A stretch of 64,000 nt of DNA from Nicotiana tabacum (GCF_000715075.1 NC_134101.1:197304103-197368102); one strand, 5' to 3'; positions 21,711-34,577 are shown, counted from the first letter of the stretch. Notes: generated by a model from the sequence alone, not told the origin. Numbers and translations are program-made.

Positions 21711-24700
21711 ACTCAGCTTCCGGGAAGGCCTTATTTGATGTGGAAGCAGGGGAACTCACCTTTCGGGTGGGTGATGAGAAAGTGGTCTTTCATGTGTGCA
21801 AGTTAATAAAGCAGCCCAACAGTTTTGAGGTGTGCTCCTTTGTGGACCTTGTCACGGCAGTAATAGTTGATGATACTAGTGCAATGATCAATATGGAGGA
21901 CCCTCTAAAGGCAGTATTGTTGAATCTTGATGTAAATGAGGATGAAGGCCGAGTGGAGTGCATTAATGCTTTACATGGAATGGGCTCTTACTCTTATGAG
22001 CCTAGGAAACTCTCTTTGGATTTTGAGAATAGGAAAACTCCACCAACAAAACCTTCAATTGAGGAACCTCTGGTGTTAGAGTTGAAGTCGTTGCCTCCAC
22101 ACCTCAGGTATGAGTTCTTAGGCCCTAGTTCAACTTTGTCAGTTATTCTTTCCTCTTGTCTTACTAACATGCAGGTTGATGCCACATTGGCGGTGCTTCA
22201 AAAGTGGAAGAAGGCAATTGGATGGACCTTAGCTGATATTCGGGGGATAAGCCCCACATTCTGTATGCACAAGATTATTCTGGAAGATGATGCAAATCCC
22301 TCCTTAGTACATCAAAGGAGGTTGAACTAGGCAATGCAAGAAGTTGTGAAAAAGGAGGTGATCAAGTGGTTGGATGCCGGGGTTGTGTACCCCATCTCTG
22401 ATAGCTCTTGGACTTTGTCGGTGCAATGTGTGCCGAATAAGGGTGGTCTGACTGTGGTTACAAATTTGCAGAATGAGTTGATTCCAACAAGGACTGTCAC
22501 CAGGTGGAGGGTATGCATGGACTACCGCAAGCTGAATAAAGTGACCCGCAAGGATCACTTTCCATTGCCTTTTCTTGATCAGATATTAGATCGACTTGCT
22601 GGGCATGCCTTTTACTGTTTCTTGGATGGGTAGTCTGGGTACAACCAAATCTTAATTGCTCCGGAAGATCAGGAGAAGGCCACGTTCACTTGTCCATATG
22701 GCACATTTGCCTTTTCTAGGATGCCTTTTGGGTTGTATAATACACCGGCTATATTTCAGCGGTGTATGATGGCCATTTTCACCGATATGGTGGAAGATAT
22801 TTTGGAGGTGTTCATGGATGACTTTAGTGTTGTGGGGGACTCGTTTGATGAATGTTTGAAAAATCTTGATAGAGTGTTGGCCCGTTGTGAAGAAACTAAT
22901 CTTGTTCTTAATGGGAGAAATTCCACTTCATGGTTGAGGAGGGCATTGTTCTTGGGCATAAAATTTCAAAGCATGGTATAGAGGTGGACAAAGCAAAAAT
23001 TGATGTGATTTCAAGGCTTCCTCCCCCTACTTCTGTCAAGGGAGTTAGAAGTTTTCTTGGGCATGCAAGGTTCTACCGGCGATTTATCAAAGACTTTTTG
23101 AAGGTAGTGAATCCATTATGCAAGTTATTGGAAAAAGATGTCAAGTTCGTGTTCGATGAGAGATGTGTGCAAGCCTTTGAACTTCTCAAACACAAGTTGA
23201 CCACCACTCCTATTATTATCGCACCCAATTGGAGCTTGCCTTTCGAGCTTATGTGTGACGCGAGTGATGTTGCGGTTAGGGCGGTCTTGGGTCAAAGAGT
23301 GAACAAAATGTTTCGTCCGGTGTACTATGCGAGAAAGACAATGAATGATGCTTAAGTGAACTACATGTTGCCTGAGAAAGAGCTTTTGTCTATTGTGTTG
23401 ACGATGGAGAAATTTTAGCTCTATCTCATGGTTGCGAAGGTCATAGTTCATACCGATCACTCCGATACTTGATGACGAATAAGGATTTTAAAGCTAGACT
23501 GATGCGGTGGGTCTTGTTACTTCAAGAGTTTGATTTGGAGATTGTGGACAGGAAGGGTGGTGAAAACCAAGTGCGGACCACTTGTCCTACTTGGAGGAGG
23601 AGGGGAGGCCTTGTTATGGCCTAGATATCAATGATTTATTTCCCGATGAGCAACTCCTTTCGGTGTCGGTGAATAGTATGCCATGGTTTGCGGACATTGC
23701 TAATTTTCTTGTGACTGGTATAATCCTGTGTGAGCTCTCTTCTAACAAAGGAAGAAGCTCAAACAATATAGTTTGGACTTCTATTGGGATGAGCCGTACT
23801 TGTTCAAGATCTGCACGGATGGTGTGATCCGAAGGTGTGTCCCGGAGGAGGAGCAATTGAGTATTTTAAAGGCTTGTCATTGCTCTCCCTATGGTGGCCA
23901 TCATGGAGGGGCGAGAATAGCTTCAAAAGTTCTTAGTTGCGGGTTTTATTGGCCAACTTTGTACAAAGATGCAAGTGAACTTGTGAAGAGATGTGACGAA
24001 TGTCAAAGAGCCGGTGAATTTCGAAGAAAGATGAGATGCCTCTCAATACAATTCTTGAAGTCAATATTTTTGATGTATGGGGCATTGATTTTATGGGCCC
24101 GTTTGTTAGCTCGTGTGGGAACACATACATTATTGTGGTGGTTGACTATGTTTCAAAGTGGGTTGAAGCCGTGGCTTTACCCAACAATGAGGCTCGAAGT
24201 GTTGTTGCGTTTCTCAAGAAACGCTTTTTTGCTAGGTTTGGCACTCCTCGTGCAATCATAAGTGATGGGGGTCTCATTTTTGTAATAGAGCTTCTGATAC
24301 TTTTCTCGCAAAGTATGGTGTCAATCACAAAGTTTCTATTCCTTATCACCCTCAAGCGAGTGGCCAAGTTGAAGTCTCCAACGGGGAAATCAAGAGTATA
24401 TTGTCAAAGATGGTCAATGCAAATAGGACCGATTGGTCAAAGAAGTTGGATGATGCTCTATGGGCTTATAGGATTGTTTACAAGACTCCGATTGGTATGT
24501 CTCTGTATCGGTTGGTGTTTGGTAAAGCTTTCCATCTACCGGTTGAGTTAGAGCACAAGGCCATGTGGGCTTTAAGGAAGCTGAATCTTGAATGGGATGT
24601 GGCAGCAAACCTTCGTATGGAGCAGCTTAATGAACTTGATGAATTCTGATTCCATGCCTACTCCAGTTCGTCCTTGTACAAGGACAAGATGAAGTACCTT

Positions 24701-24957
24701 CATGATAAATATGCTCGTGGCAAGGAGTTCAAAGTGGGTGATTTGGTTCTCTTGTTCAATTCTAGGTTATGTCTGTTTCAGGGAAACTTAGGTCGAAATA
24801 GAGTAGACCTTTTGAAGTGGTGTTTGTGACTCCGTTTGGTGCACTTGACTTGAAGAACAAAAATGGGGAGGTTTTCAGAGTTAATGGGCACAGGGTCAAG
24901 CACTATCTAGGCAAGATTTATGACAACCACGTGGTGGCACTACTCCATCTAAAGTGA
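21696..24957 (+). pseudogene. Broken Athila pol (end of protease, RT, RNaseH, integrase)
   Basis: Similarity starts at the protease-RT linker (GKALFDVEAGELTFRVGDEK). RT has VCMDYRKLNKVTRKDHFPLPF and catalytic FMDD at 22811-22822. RNaseH follows (LMCDASDVAVRAVLGQ). Integrase has the zinc region HHGGARIASK...CDECQ (23900-24005), WGIDFMGPF and RAIISDGG. Lesions: TAG at 22328-22330 and 22631-22633, a frameshift near 22915-22930, TAA at 23353-23355, and further shifts near 23460, 23750, 24020, 24300 and 24650. gag and most of protease are absent. The frame would end with TGA at 24955-24957. No second RNaseH is seen, in line with Athila rather than Tat. Confidence 0.9.
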
Positions 24958-26019
24958 TTGTAGTGCAGGACCAAGTTGGGAAAAATGTTCACTCTCTGAA
25001 GTTTGCATTGCGGCCGTAAAGACCTTAGTGTAGGGGCAACATTTCAATGCGATCCGCAGAGTTAATTGGTCAAAAATGGGGTTCTCTGAAGTTTGCCACC
25101 ACGGCCGCAATGCATTTTTGTGCGGTCCGTGGTGGACCACTGTGGCCGCAAAGCATTTCATGCAGTTCGCAGGGGACATCTCCCCATAGCTTCTGACTTG
25201 TGAGTACCGCCGACCGCGGTGCAATTTTGTGTGGTCTGCGGTGGGTAGGTGAAGTGGGCCCCAGGCCCTTTTTCTATAAATAAGGCATGAGGCCTTCATT
25301 TTAAACTTTTTGCTCTTTTGCACACTGAATAGAAAAAAATCATTGTTCATCACTCCTACCTGCTCGAATTCAACTGTTGAGTCTCATTAATCTACATTGC
25401 ATCTCATTTCTGGTACTTCTAATCTTTACTTAGCTTTTAAATGTTTTTTTATTTTCTTTTAAATTGTCAGTTATATGTTTCTTCTCCCCTTTTTCTTTAA
25501 TTTTTTAGCTTAGGGTTTCATAAGTTGTTTAGATTAGGACTAATTAGTCAAAAACACTGATTGAACACCTTGGGATCAATAATAGGTGAAAATTAGACTA
25601 AAAATGTGAAGAAAATTGAAATCCTAGGATGGTATTACTGTTGGGTGCTTACCGCGGTCTGCGGTGCTTCTCTGCGATCCGCAATGCCATTCTGTGCGGA
25701 CCGCGGTGGTAAAACTTCAGAAAGTGGAGAATTGAGGATCTCAGCCGTAGTAGATTTTGTGCGGTCCGCGGTGCCTTAATGCGGACCACGATACCATTTT
25801 GTGCGGTCTGCGGTGGCCTTTATCAGAGAGTGGGTAGTCTTACCCCCACCTCAGTGCGGACCGCGGTGCAATTTTGTGCAGCCTGCAGTGGTCCCTTTGC
25901 AGTCGCACTGCATTTTGTGCCATCTGCAATTATTTTCTTCTATGTCTGCAATTGTTTTCTTTTTGATTCGTCTGATACTATGATATTAACAAGCTTCAAC
26001 TGAATTCCACTTGCAGACA
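24958..26019 (+). other. Pol to env-like spacer with GC-rich hairpin units and a TATA box
   Basis: Two clusters (24990-25240, 25650-25930) of units of the form CACNGCGGNCGCA-NGCATTTTG-TGCGGNCCGCGGTGG. Example: arms 25096-25109 and 25121-25135 pair almost perfectly. CTATAAATAAGG at 25274-25285 looks like a TATA box. The start of the env-like frame is preceded by CCACTTGCAG, a possible splice acceptor. Confidence 0.6.
25274..25282 (+). promoter_or_regulatory. Candidate internal TATA box
   Basis: CTATAAATA about 740 bp before the env-like ATG. It lies just after the GC-rich hairpin cluster, the same order as in the LTR at 29880 (hairpins, then TATAAATAC at 30467). Confidence 0.4.
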
Positions 26020-27897
26020 ATGGTTCAATCACGAGGCGGTGGTAGAAAACAACATGGAAAAGGAGAGTCCTCCCGAGGTAGAGAAAAAGGCATGATCAAA
26101 TTGACTCCCCAAGTCCGACAAGCTATCAAAGATACCAGGAAGACAATAAGGGCTATTGATAGAGCTGCTTCCCATTCGGGAAGTGAGTATGTTCCCTCCC
26201 AGGAGGCATCCGACTTAGACTCCATGCCAGAATATGTTCCTGACTGGCCGGAGAGGAACAGATTGAGAGATACACCTCCGGGCACCCCTATTGCCCAAGC
26301 GTCAGTGCAAATTTCTTCTGAGTTATCTGAGGGATCAGCTTCAGGTAGTGACAATGCCTATTCAACCTCACCTACAGCTTCAATATCCGGTAAAGATCCC
26401 GTAGAAGAAGAAGGAGGGGGTGAGCCCCAAGTAGGAGGAGTAGAGAGAACCACGAAACTGGAAGCATGGCAAAATAGATTCGTGAGTGAAGTGGCCTACC
26501 ACAAGTTCAGAGAATGGTGGACCGAGAGGAAGTTGATACCTGAGCGAAAATTCATCACAAAGGACCTTTTGCCTCACAACCCCAATGTGTTAAGGCAGTT
26601 CAGAGAGCAAGCAGGTTGGGACTATTTCATAGGCCACGTGGAGGATGCCAATGAGTACTTAGTCAAGGATTTCTACACCAATGTGGCCCACATCAAAAAG
26701 GGCACTACAGTGACTAAGGTGCGAAATTTAAAAATAAAGTTTGATGGAAAAACAATCAATGACTAATTGGGCTTCCCAGAGGAGGATGAGACATTGTACT
26801 TAGAGAAGGTAGATATGGGGGAGGATGCCCATCCGTGGTTAGCAAAGTACTTGGAAATCCTAGGTACCACCCCAGCATGGTTGACAGCGGGAGTAAAAAT
26901 TTTGAGGAGAACCCTAACTTTCGAAGCAAAAGGGTGGGAGACATTTGTTTGTAGCAAGCTAGACCCCACCACTAACGACAACTCGCTTCCTATCTCCCGG
27001 GATATATTGGTGGCATAGATCATGGTGGGGTACCCGATCAACATCGGTAATGTGATGTCCACGGTGATTACACGGGTGGTGAACGAAGGTGATAGATCCT
27101 ACCCCTTCCTAAATTTTCTGACTATGTACTTCGAGGATCAAGATGTTGAAAAAATGAGATTTGATATGAAGGTGAAGCCGAAGGCACCCTTTTCCTGGTA
27201 CAGCCTACAGGGTGATGACAACCCTAAAAGCAAGAACCCTAAGGGCAAATCCCCTGCTTCTACTGGCCAGTCTGAAGAGCCAGTAGTAGTAGTGGCTCTT
27301 ACTCAGCCTCCTTCAGCTACCCCAGACATGGCCCCAGGACCCTCCACTTCTACAGCCCCAGATATTCCCTCATCTGCATCATATCCTTTGACTTCCCACC
27401 GCTTGAGCCAAACCCTTTCCAGTATCAACAACTGGATGGAGGCAGCCACTTCTAAGCTGTCTGTACTTTCTACGTCGGTGGCACCCCAGTCTATACCTCA
27501 GCAGCCACAGGTCCCATAATCAGTGGAGGACACTCTCAAAGAGCTTTTGGAGAACCAGAAGAAGCTCCTGGAGAACCAACAATTAATATTGGATGTTGTG
27601 GGTTCACATGGAAAAGCATTAAAGGTTTTGACCAAAGAAACAAAGAAACTGAGAAAGACTCGGGCATGCAAGGAGTCAGTGAAAGAGTTGAAGGTGGAGG
27701 TGGAGAGATTAAAGGTTGATCACTTGCCTTTGGATATTTTATTGCATGACCCGGCTCCAACAGCCCAGCCTGAGTCGGAGCAGGAGACAAAGAGGCCAGC
27801 AAAGAGGAAGAGGGTGATTCCCCGTGCTGATGATGCTATGATAGAATTGGAGGAGCCACAGAGAGGTTCTTCTAGCCAGCCTCAGGCCCCAGGGTAG
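26020..27897 (+). pseudogene. Athila env-position protein (putative plant transposon protein type), broken
   Basis: One frame runs from ATG 26020 to TAG 27895-27897 with three internal stops: TAA 26764-26766, TAG 27016-27018, TAA 27517-27519. The N-terminus is basic and Ser-rich. Residues ~145-420 match the family annotated in plants as putative plant transposon protein (LEAWQNRFVSEVAYHKFREWW, PWLAKYLEILG, VITRVVN). A Pro/Ser/Thr-rich linker follows, then a coiled coil (LKELLENQKKLLENQQLILD). A basic KRPAKRKR stretch near 27800 could be a nuclear signal. I see no signal peptide or clear transmembrane segment, so a true envelope function is not supported. The position after pol is where Athila elements carry their third ORF. 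Confidence 0.75.
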
Positions 27898-29879
27898 GCC
27901 CAAGACCCAGTACAGGCCCAGGTCCCAGTGGAGACACAAGTTACAGGGAGCCAGTCTCAGGTTCCCGAGCAGTCCAAGGACTAAAGGACCCAGACTCATG
28001 ATCCTATGCAGACGGAGGGCCAATAGGGAGATTTTTTTACTCTCTATCTTTTACTTTGAGCTATTTTTGGTCAGTTAGCATTAAGGACAATGCTAGCTCT
28101 CATTTGAGGGGGTAGCCCTATTTGGATGATTTGGGTTGTATATATGACACTATTTTCTTTTATTATGCTTTCTTTTTAGTTTTGGTATGTGCATAATTTT
28201 ACCATTCTAGTTTGCTTTTCATACTTTGCAACTTTGGTCTGTATATAAAGTTACTTTCTGATGTATATATTCATTCCCTCTTTATGTATATTCATCTAAA
28301 TCCCCTCTTGTACATATTCATTCTACGTTCCGCATTTTCACTTTCATAGCTTCTTATTTCATTTCGATAGCTTTTTATTTTGAGTTTTGCATTTAATAAG
28401 CCTTTGGTTTTCTTAATGCCACAGTTCTTTCCAAATGTGGAATTTGTGTGAACCGGGTGGCTCTTCCCAATGATTGATGGCATGACAACCTTCTTAAGGG
28501 TTTGAGTCTGTTTTCTTTTTGTTCTTTTTGTGTAAATAGTAGCTAGTGAGTAATGGTGCCTCAAGCAAAGCTTCACTTGGGCCTAATAAATTTGCCTTTG
28601 ATCTTATGGTCAAAAATAAATTGTTGTGTATAGGATGGTGAAAGTTGTGACCTTGAGACTCTTGTGTTAGCCGATAATCATCAAGTGATTTTTCGGGACC
28701 TTTGTGTTGCTCAAATCTTAGCTAAAGTTATTGTTGGCCCCCGACTCGGTCTCTTTAGCAATCCTATAGCTTGTGTGGTGAGAATTTGAATTGCAAGTCC
28801 AAGTCCCGAGCCAATAGTCTAGAACTTGCCTGAATGTTTGTCTAGGCGAAATTCTAAGTATAGTTTGACTTGATATGTGATTATAGGCTCTCCTTGATCC
28901 GAACAATATCTTGAAAGCTTCTATAGCCCACCAATGATAATATCCCTAGTCAACTCTTTTGAGCCATAGATCTTATTCTTTCAAAAACTACGATACAAGC
29001 CTGTACCCGTTCTAAAAATACCCTCTCTTGGAACCCGATCTTTCCTTAGCACAAGGCAAAAACATAAGTTTGGGAAAGAGACGAGGAATGCAACAAAGTG
29101 GTAAAAGGTACAAAATGAAGAAAAGGAAAGGCAATGAAAAAGCAAGAAAAATCAAAAAGTCAAAAAGAATGATCCATGTAGAAAAAAATAAAGGGATTCA
29201 ATAAGAGATGAAAGGTGTGGAAAGTTGAGAAAGGAGAAAAAGGTTTGAAATGAACAAGAAAGAGTGACAGTGTGTCTCTCTAACCCCTAAGAAAGAAGTT
29301 AATGACTCAAAAAGTCAAGAGAATGTGTGCCAAAATGAAGCAAATGAAGTGCTTAAGGGAAGATGGAACCTACTTAGACCAAATATTTCCTACCCTGAAC
29401 CAAAAGCCTTCACTATATCTCCACAAAAGTCCTATATGATCTTGAGTTGAATGAAGCTTACATTAGTGGTGACTTACATAAGGGGCAAGCTTATGGTACT
29501 TAGAGCTGGACTTGTGACCTTTCTTTGAGAGAGATGAGTGCGTTTCAACTAACCTCGTTCTGAGTGCTACAATCTAAAAGTGAGGTTTGCTTAGGGAGAA
29601 TTGAGGAGTATGAGTTTGGGTTCCACAATGACCAAATAGTAGAAAGAGTTTCTTTGATGAGCTGAGTCAACTCTTGATGCTCTTGTGTCGCACTAAAGCC
29701 ATGGTGTTTAGAGGGCCGAATGTTGTTAATGATTCATTTGAATTGAGAGAAACTGTTAGTCCCAATTGATGCTAGATGATGTCACTTTAGGTAAGCTAAA
29801 TTTTCGTGGATTTACTCTTAAGAATGTGGGTCTTATTTTGTTTGCTTGAGGACAAACAAAAGCTTAAGTTTGGGGGAGT
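27898..29879 (+). other. 3' untranslated region and polypurine tract of Athila B
   Basis: Non-coding. It ends in AGCTTAAGTTTGGGGGAGT (about 29861-29879), a typical Athila polypurine tract, directly before the LTR at 29880. Confidence 0.7.
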
Positions 29880-31349
29880 TGATAACTAGGGATTATAGTT
29901 CATTTTACACTCCTTCTTACTTGAGTTTTGATTAAAAATGTATATAAAATAGTCCCAAAGGCTTATTTGTTGTACTTGTTTACAGGGTTTGATAAAAAAG
30001 GTGACAATTAGTCAAAACCATCTCAAAAAGGAGTGAAACATGCATAAGTACTAAGAACAAGTCCAAGCACAATGCAACAGATCCACTGTGGCCGCATTCC
30101 ATTTAGTGTGGTCTGCAGTGAGGAGATTCAGAGAGGTGCACATTTTAGAACCTCAAGCACTGTGGTCGCAAAGCATTTTGTACGGACCGCAGTGGCCTCA
30201 CCACGGCTGCAATCAAGTTTGTGCGGTCCACAAAGATAGGGTTCAGAGAACTAGGAGTTTGGAGGTTAATGCCAATGCGATCCGCTGTACTTTTTGTATG
30301 GACCGCAGTTGAAGCCACCGCGGCCGCGGTGCATTTTATGCGGCCCGCGGTGACCAAGTTCAGAGAGCAGAGTTTGAAGCTAAAAATCCATACCATGGTC
30401 GCACTCCATTTCTTGCGATCCGCGGTACCCCTGCAGGGGTACTTTTGTCCAAAATATTCGACCTAGTATAAATACTTTCTTTTCCCATTTTTAGGTCATC
30501 TTTTGTAATCTACGGAAGACCAGAGCACGTGAAAGGCTATGTTAAGCCATTTTGAGTAATTAAATCTTATGGGTTATTCTTTATCTATTTATCAGTTTTC
30601 TTTCATTATTATGAGTAGCTAGACCCATTAGCTAGGGTTGTGGCTCAACCCTAGTGTGGGTATTTGATGGGTCTTTTGATTTAGGGCTTAGATGTTTATG
30701 GATAGTTGATATTTGGACTGATTTGTATTTTTCATGTTGAATTAGTGGTTGCAAATACTAATTTGTGCCTATTTGACATGGGTTCTTCTTGAGAAAGAGA
30801 GCATGAGTCTAGGAAAATCAGTCCAACAAGGAATTGGGGTGTAATCAAGAGATTGATAGCCCTAATTAAAGGGTTAAACCTAGAGATAGTCATACCCAAC
30901 TTGAGCCTATATTGCTTGCACAATTTTGACACCCAATTGGTCTTGAGAAAGTTAATTAGGGCAAAGTCACTCAAGCTACCAAGAGGTATAGAGTGAGTAA
31001 TTCCGTGCATTGTCTATATCACAATCCCCAACATAACGTCTTTTCCTTAAGATCTCATCAAGTATTCACCTAGGAGAAAGTCACTTCCTTAGTACCTCTT
31101 TAACTAATTAGAAAACTCTACAAGCAATCATTCTTAGTTTAATTTAGCTTATTATTAGCCTAAATATTAGAAGTAATATTCAACCAAAAGATGGTTGGAA
31201 GAGTAATTATGAGCACTACGCATCTCTAGTTTAGATAGGAATCCAATTCCCACTTTTAGCTCCCTGTGGATTTGATCCCGACCATCTCGGGTAAAAGCTA
31301 CTTCAACCGCTCTTGCCACTTTATAGTGGTGTAGGGTTGGCTCCGATCA
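29880..31349 (+). repeat. 3' LTR of Athila B
   Basis: TGATAACTAGGG...GGCTCCGATCA, 1470 bp. It has the TGATA...GATCA ends of the A LTRs but a different body. It has no matching left LTR and no matching duplication (GGAGT against GGTAC). It contains a cluster of GC-rich hairpin units (30070-30430), the perfect palindrome GTACCCCTGCAGGGGTAC at 30425-30442 and TATAAATAC at 30467. Confidence 0.8.
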
Positions 31350-31350
31350 G

Positions 31351-31698
31351 GTACTCAGTACAGTTGATAGTGATGATTCTGAGGCGTCAGAGGAAAGCGA
31401 TGAAGAGTAGGAGGAAGCTGGGCCTTCTTCAAACCCACAGGACTATGTTGGGCCATCCTCACCCCCACGGGAACAGGTAGCCGCAGTTGAAGGACCATCT
31501 GTAGTCAGACGAAGTACGCGGATGACAGCCTTAGAACAGGAAATGGTAGGGTTGTGCACTTCCATCGCGGAATTGGGGACTAGAGTTGATGCCTTGGCCA
31601 CCCAAAATGCAAAGTCAGAGAAGAAAATCATGGGCTCGTTGCGTGCACTGGGTAGGGCATGTCATATCGACCCCGGCACTATCTCCGATCAAGACTGA
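31351..31698 (+). pseudogene. C-terminal part of the env-position protein of Athila A
   Basis: The frame is open for 116 codons except one TAG at 31408-31410 and ends at TGA 31696-31698. It is acidic at the start (SDDSEASEESDEE) and ends with a helical segment (ALEQEMVGLCTSIAELGTRVDAL). It begins exactly at the right end of the B LTR, so the B insertion split this gene. Confidence 0.6.
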
Positions 31699-33283
31699 TC
31701 TTCCAGGGAAGTTCATTTACCTCGCATTACTTTATTTTGTATGACATGGGGACATGCCATCATTTTAAGTGTAGGGTGGGGGATACTTTGTTGGTATGTT
31801 GTATGCAGAATAATTTTGTAGTTTATTTACATAAATCATTTTTGACTTGAACCGACGATGGATATCATTCGACGGGTTTCTTGAGGGACTAAAGTCGACG
31901 AAAAAACATACAAAAATATTTTCTTTTGTAGTAATGTATCAATTTTCCCTTGGTTTTTCTTTCAGTCACGGTTCTTTTCCAAGAGTTTCATTTGAACTGT
32001 GTGTAGTTAGTTATTTTTATTGTTAGTAGGAACTTGTGGGATTTGGGTGGAAATAGAAATATGATCTCTTAATGTCGTAATGCCTTGAATATAGCGGGTA
32101 TTTTAGTGTGATGCTTAGGCTCAGTTGTTGACTCTTGTAAGAATGCCTTAAACTATATGTTCTTAATTTGGCTTAAGTACCCTGATCAGAGTGTTTGATG
32201 ACCCAATCTGGAATGAGTCATGTGCCATGTGTGTGTGAGGCTTTTTGTATTCTGTGCACGACATTTGATGCCTAGAACTTGCCCCGTGTGTCTGCAAAGT
32301 GAAATAGTAGTCTTGTTTAGCCTGAGAAATGATATAGGCATTTCTTTGTTGAACCATATATATACTTTATCCGCCCATTTGTTATGTATCATAGTTAACA
32401 CTATTGAGCCTGTAATCCTATTTCGTTGGCAACCACACTACAAACTTTACCCATTTGTTTGAATTAACCATATATTTGAACCCTTTAACCTCTCATGAGC
32501 ACTTGAATAGTTATGAAACTTGTAAAAGTTAAAGTGTGGGGTGGTGGGTTTGACTTTTGAGTGGAACTAATAAAATAAGGAGAAAGGTGCACTATTTGAA
32601 AAAGTAAGAGCCGCTTGAATTGAAAAAAAATAGTTGGATTGTTGTGAAACTTTTTCCTTGATAAGTGGTGGCTCTTGATGTAAGTGTGCTTAAAAAATAA
32701 TTGGAGTTAATATACATTAATGTGAAGGTGGAGTTTGGTTTGACATAAGTATGAGGTTTGAATATTAAAGTATATGTATTATAGTGCTTAGGGATGTGTA
32801 GTCACTCTTATATCTAAATGTATCATACTCATCCCGCAGCCTACATTACAACCAAATAAAGTCCTACTTGATCCTAGACTGAATGTGCTCGATTACTAGA
32901 GTAGTACACCACAGACAAGACTATGGTGCATCTTTTGTGGCATATGAATGTCATTTCTGAGGGTGAGTGAATTCTGTTCACATTGATTCCTCAGTGTGTG
33001 CGCATTTTATTAATTGTGGAATGAGTCTCTTTTGTTGTGAGAAGGCACTTGATTCATGAAGGAGAGGTAAGTCTGGACCTCTGAGTTAGAGTAAGTAAGT
33101 TGGGTAGGAATATTTCCTGGCTCGTGGGAGTCAACTCTTGAGGTGTGAATGTTACACTAATGCACTCAATCTATGTGGAATATTCTTAGTGTGAAGAGTT
33201 AGGGAAGTCGCTCAAGGAAGATAGGCCTCTGTAGAGCGTGGTTTGATTGCTTGAGGACGATCAAAGGTTTAAGTATAGGATGT
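31699..33283 (+). other. 3' untranslated region and polypurine tract of Athila A
   Basis: Non-coding, ending in GATCAAAGGTTTAAGTATAGGATGT just before the A LTR. The purine tract is degenerate compared with that of B. Confidence 0.65.
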
Positions 33284-34577
33284 TGATACTAGACTATAAT
33301 TATGCAATTTAGATACTATTTACACTCTAATTTGGCTGCACTTTATCAATGTTTGAATGTTAAAAGATAACAAAATGCTCTAATTAAGAGTTTTATGTTT
33401 TGCAGGAGTCACTTGGAGTTATGAGGAAGCTAAAGAGTGTTTTGGAGTCAATATGGAGCATGGAAGGCCAATCGGAGGTTAGCATGGTCAAAAAAGAGAA
33501 AGAAAAGCAAGTGGGAAAGTCCCCTCCAGGTGCGAGGTCGTGGATTGACCGTGCATTGGGCCACACACTGAGGCAGAATACTGGGCGAAATCTGCGGTCA
33601 GGTCCGTGGTCCAATCCGCGGTCGCGGACGAGCTGACAGAAGCTAATAACCCAGGATCAATTATGTAATTTCCAAAGCGACTAACCTAAACCTATATGAA
33701 GCCTAATTTTTCCATAAGAGAAGGAGAGTTGTTTTTAAAGAGATTTTGAATGCAAGAACAAGGGAGAAAGACAGAGAATTTTCATTAGAGTTTTCATCTT
33801 CTTCTTTTTAATTCCATTATTGATTATGACTTTCTATAGTGAATTGTTATCTATTGGTATGAGTAGCTAAACCTGTTATTTAGGGTTGATGGAACCAATT
33901 GTTGGAGAATCTTGACTCTGTTTTGATATAATTGAGCCGTTTTTACTCTATGATTGTTCAACTACATGTTGTCTTGTGATTAATTGAAAGGGACCTTGAT
34001 TAATCGTGCCTAGTTATCTTGTGTTGCTTGAGAAATAACACTTGGTTAGATTGTTGTTGAACAACACCACTATCATGTAAGTTAAGAGATTAATTAGTTG
34101 AATTTAAAAGCAAGGTTAGAGATAATGAAGCTTTGGTGGGATAATTCTGAGTTGCATAAATTGTTAACTAGGATAGTTCGAGAGAATGCTTCTAGTAAAT
34201 TATCATAATTGATCGAGAGATAATTGCGGTAGCCCAGAACTCATATTCCTTATAGAGTGTTACGGCGAGATTATAGCTAACATGTCAGGAATTAATCCGA
34301 CAATTGGGGAAATCAATAACCCTTGATCATTTTACCATTGAATTCAACTCTATTCTTGATTATTGCTAGTTTTATTGTCATTTTTCCTTAGTTAACCAAA
34401 TTCTATTCACTATCCATTAAAAATCTTGCATCCGGGAATTGTTTGATCGTATCATTAGCAGTGTTAAAAGTTGTAATAAATAGGTTAGTTCCCTGTGGGA
34501 TTCGACTCCGGACTTGAACCGGATTATATTTGCAGCAACCGCTTAGTCCTGTTTATAAGGCATAGTTGGCGTGATCA
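33284..34577 (+). repeat. 3' LTR of Athila A
   Basis: TGATACTAGACTATAA...GGCGTGATCA. Matches 20398-21688 with several percent difference, followed by the duplication TCTTT. Confidence 0.92.

Larger units (their letters stand above)
20398..34577 (+). mobile_element. Athila-type Ty3 element A, containing a second Athila (B)
   Basis: LTRs at 20398-21688 and 33284-34577 match along their length and are flanked by a perfect 5 bp duplication TCTTT (20393-20397, 34578-34582). The interior is not collinear with one element. A PBS stub is followed at once by pol; then come an env-like frame, a 3' region and a polypurine tract that leads into a different LTR (29880-31349). After that come the end of another env-like frame and the 3' region belonging to A. 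The simplest reading is Athila B inserted in A, then a deletion from the A primer site into the B pol. Confidence 0.85.

Noticed and set aside
26020..27897. True envelope glycoprotein
   Set aside because: No signal peptide, fusion or membrane segment is visible; only the position matches env.
30321..30351. Vector contamination, suggested by GCGGCCGC sites
   Set aside because: The site belongs to a family of GC-rich hairpin units that recurs through the element.
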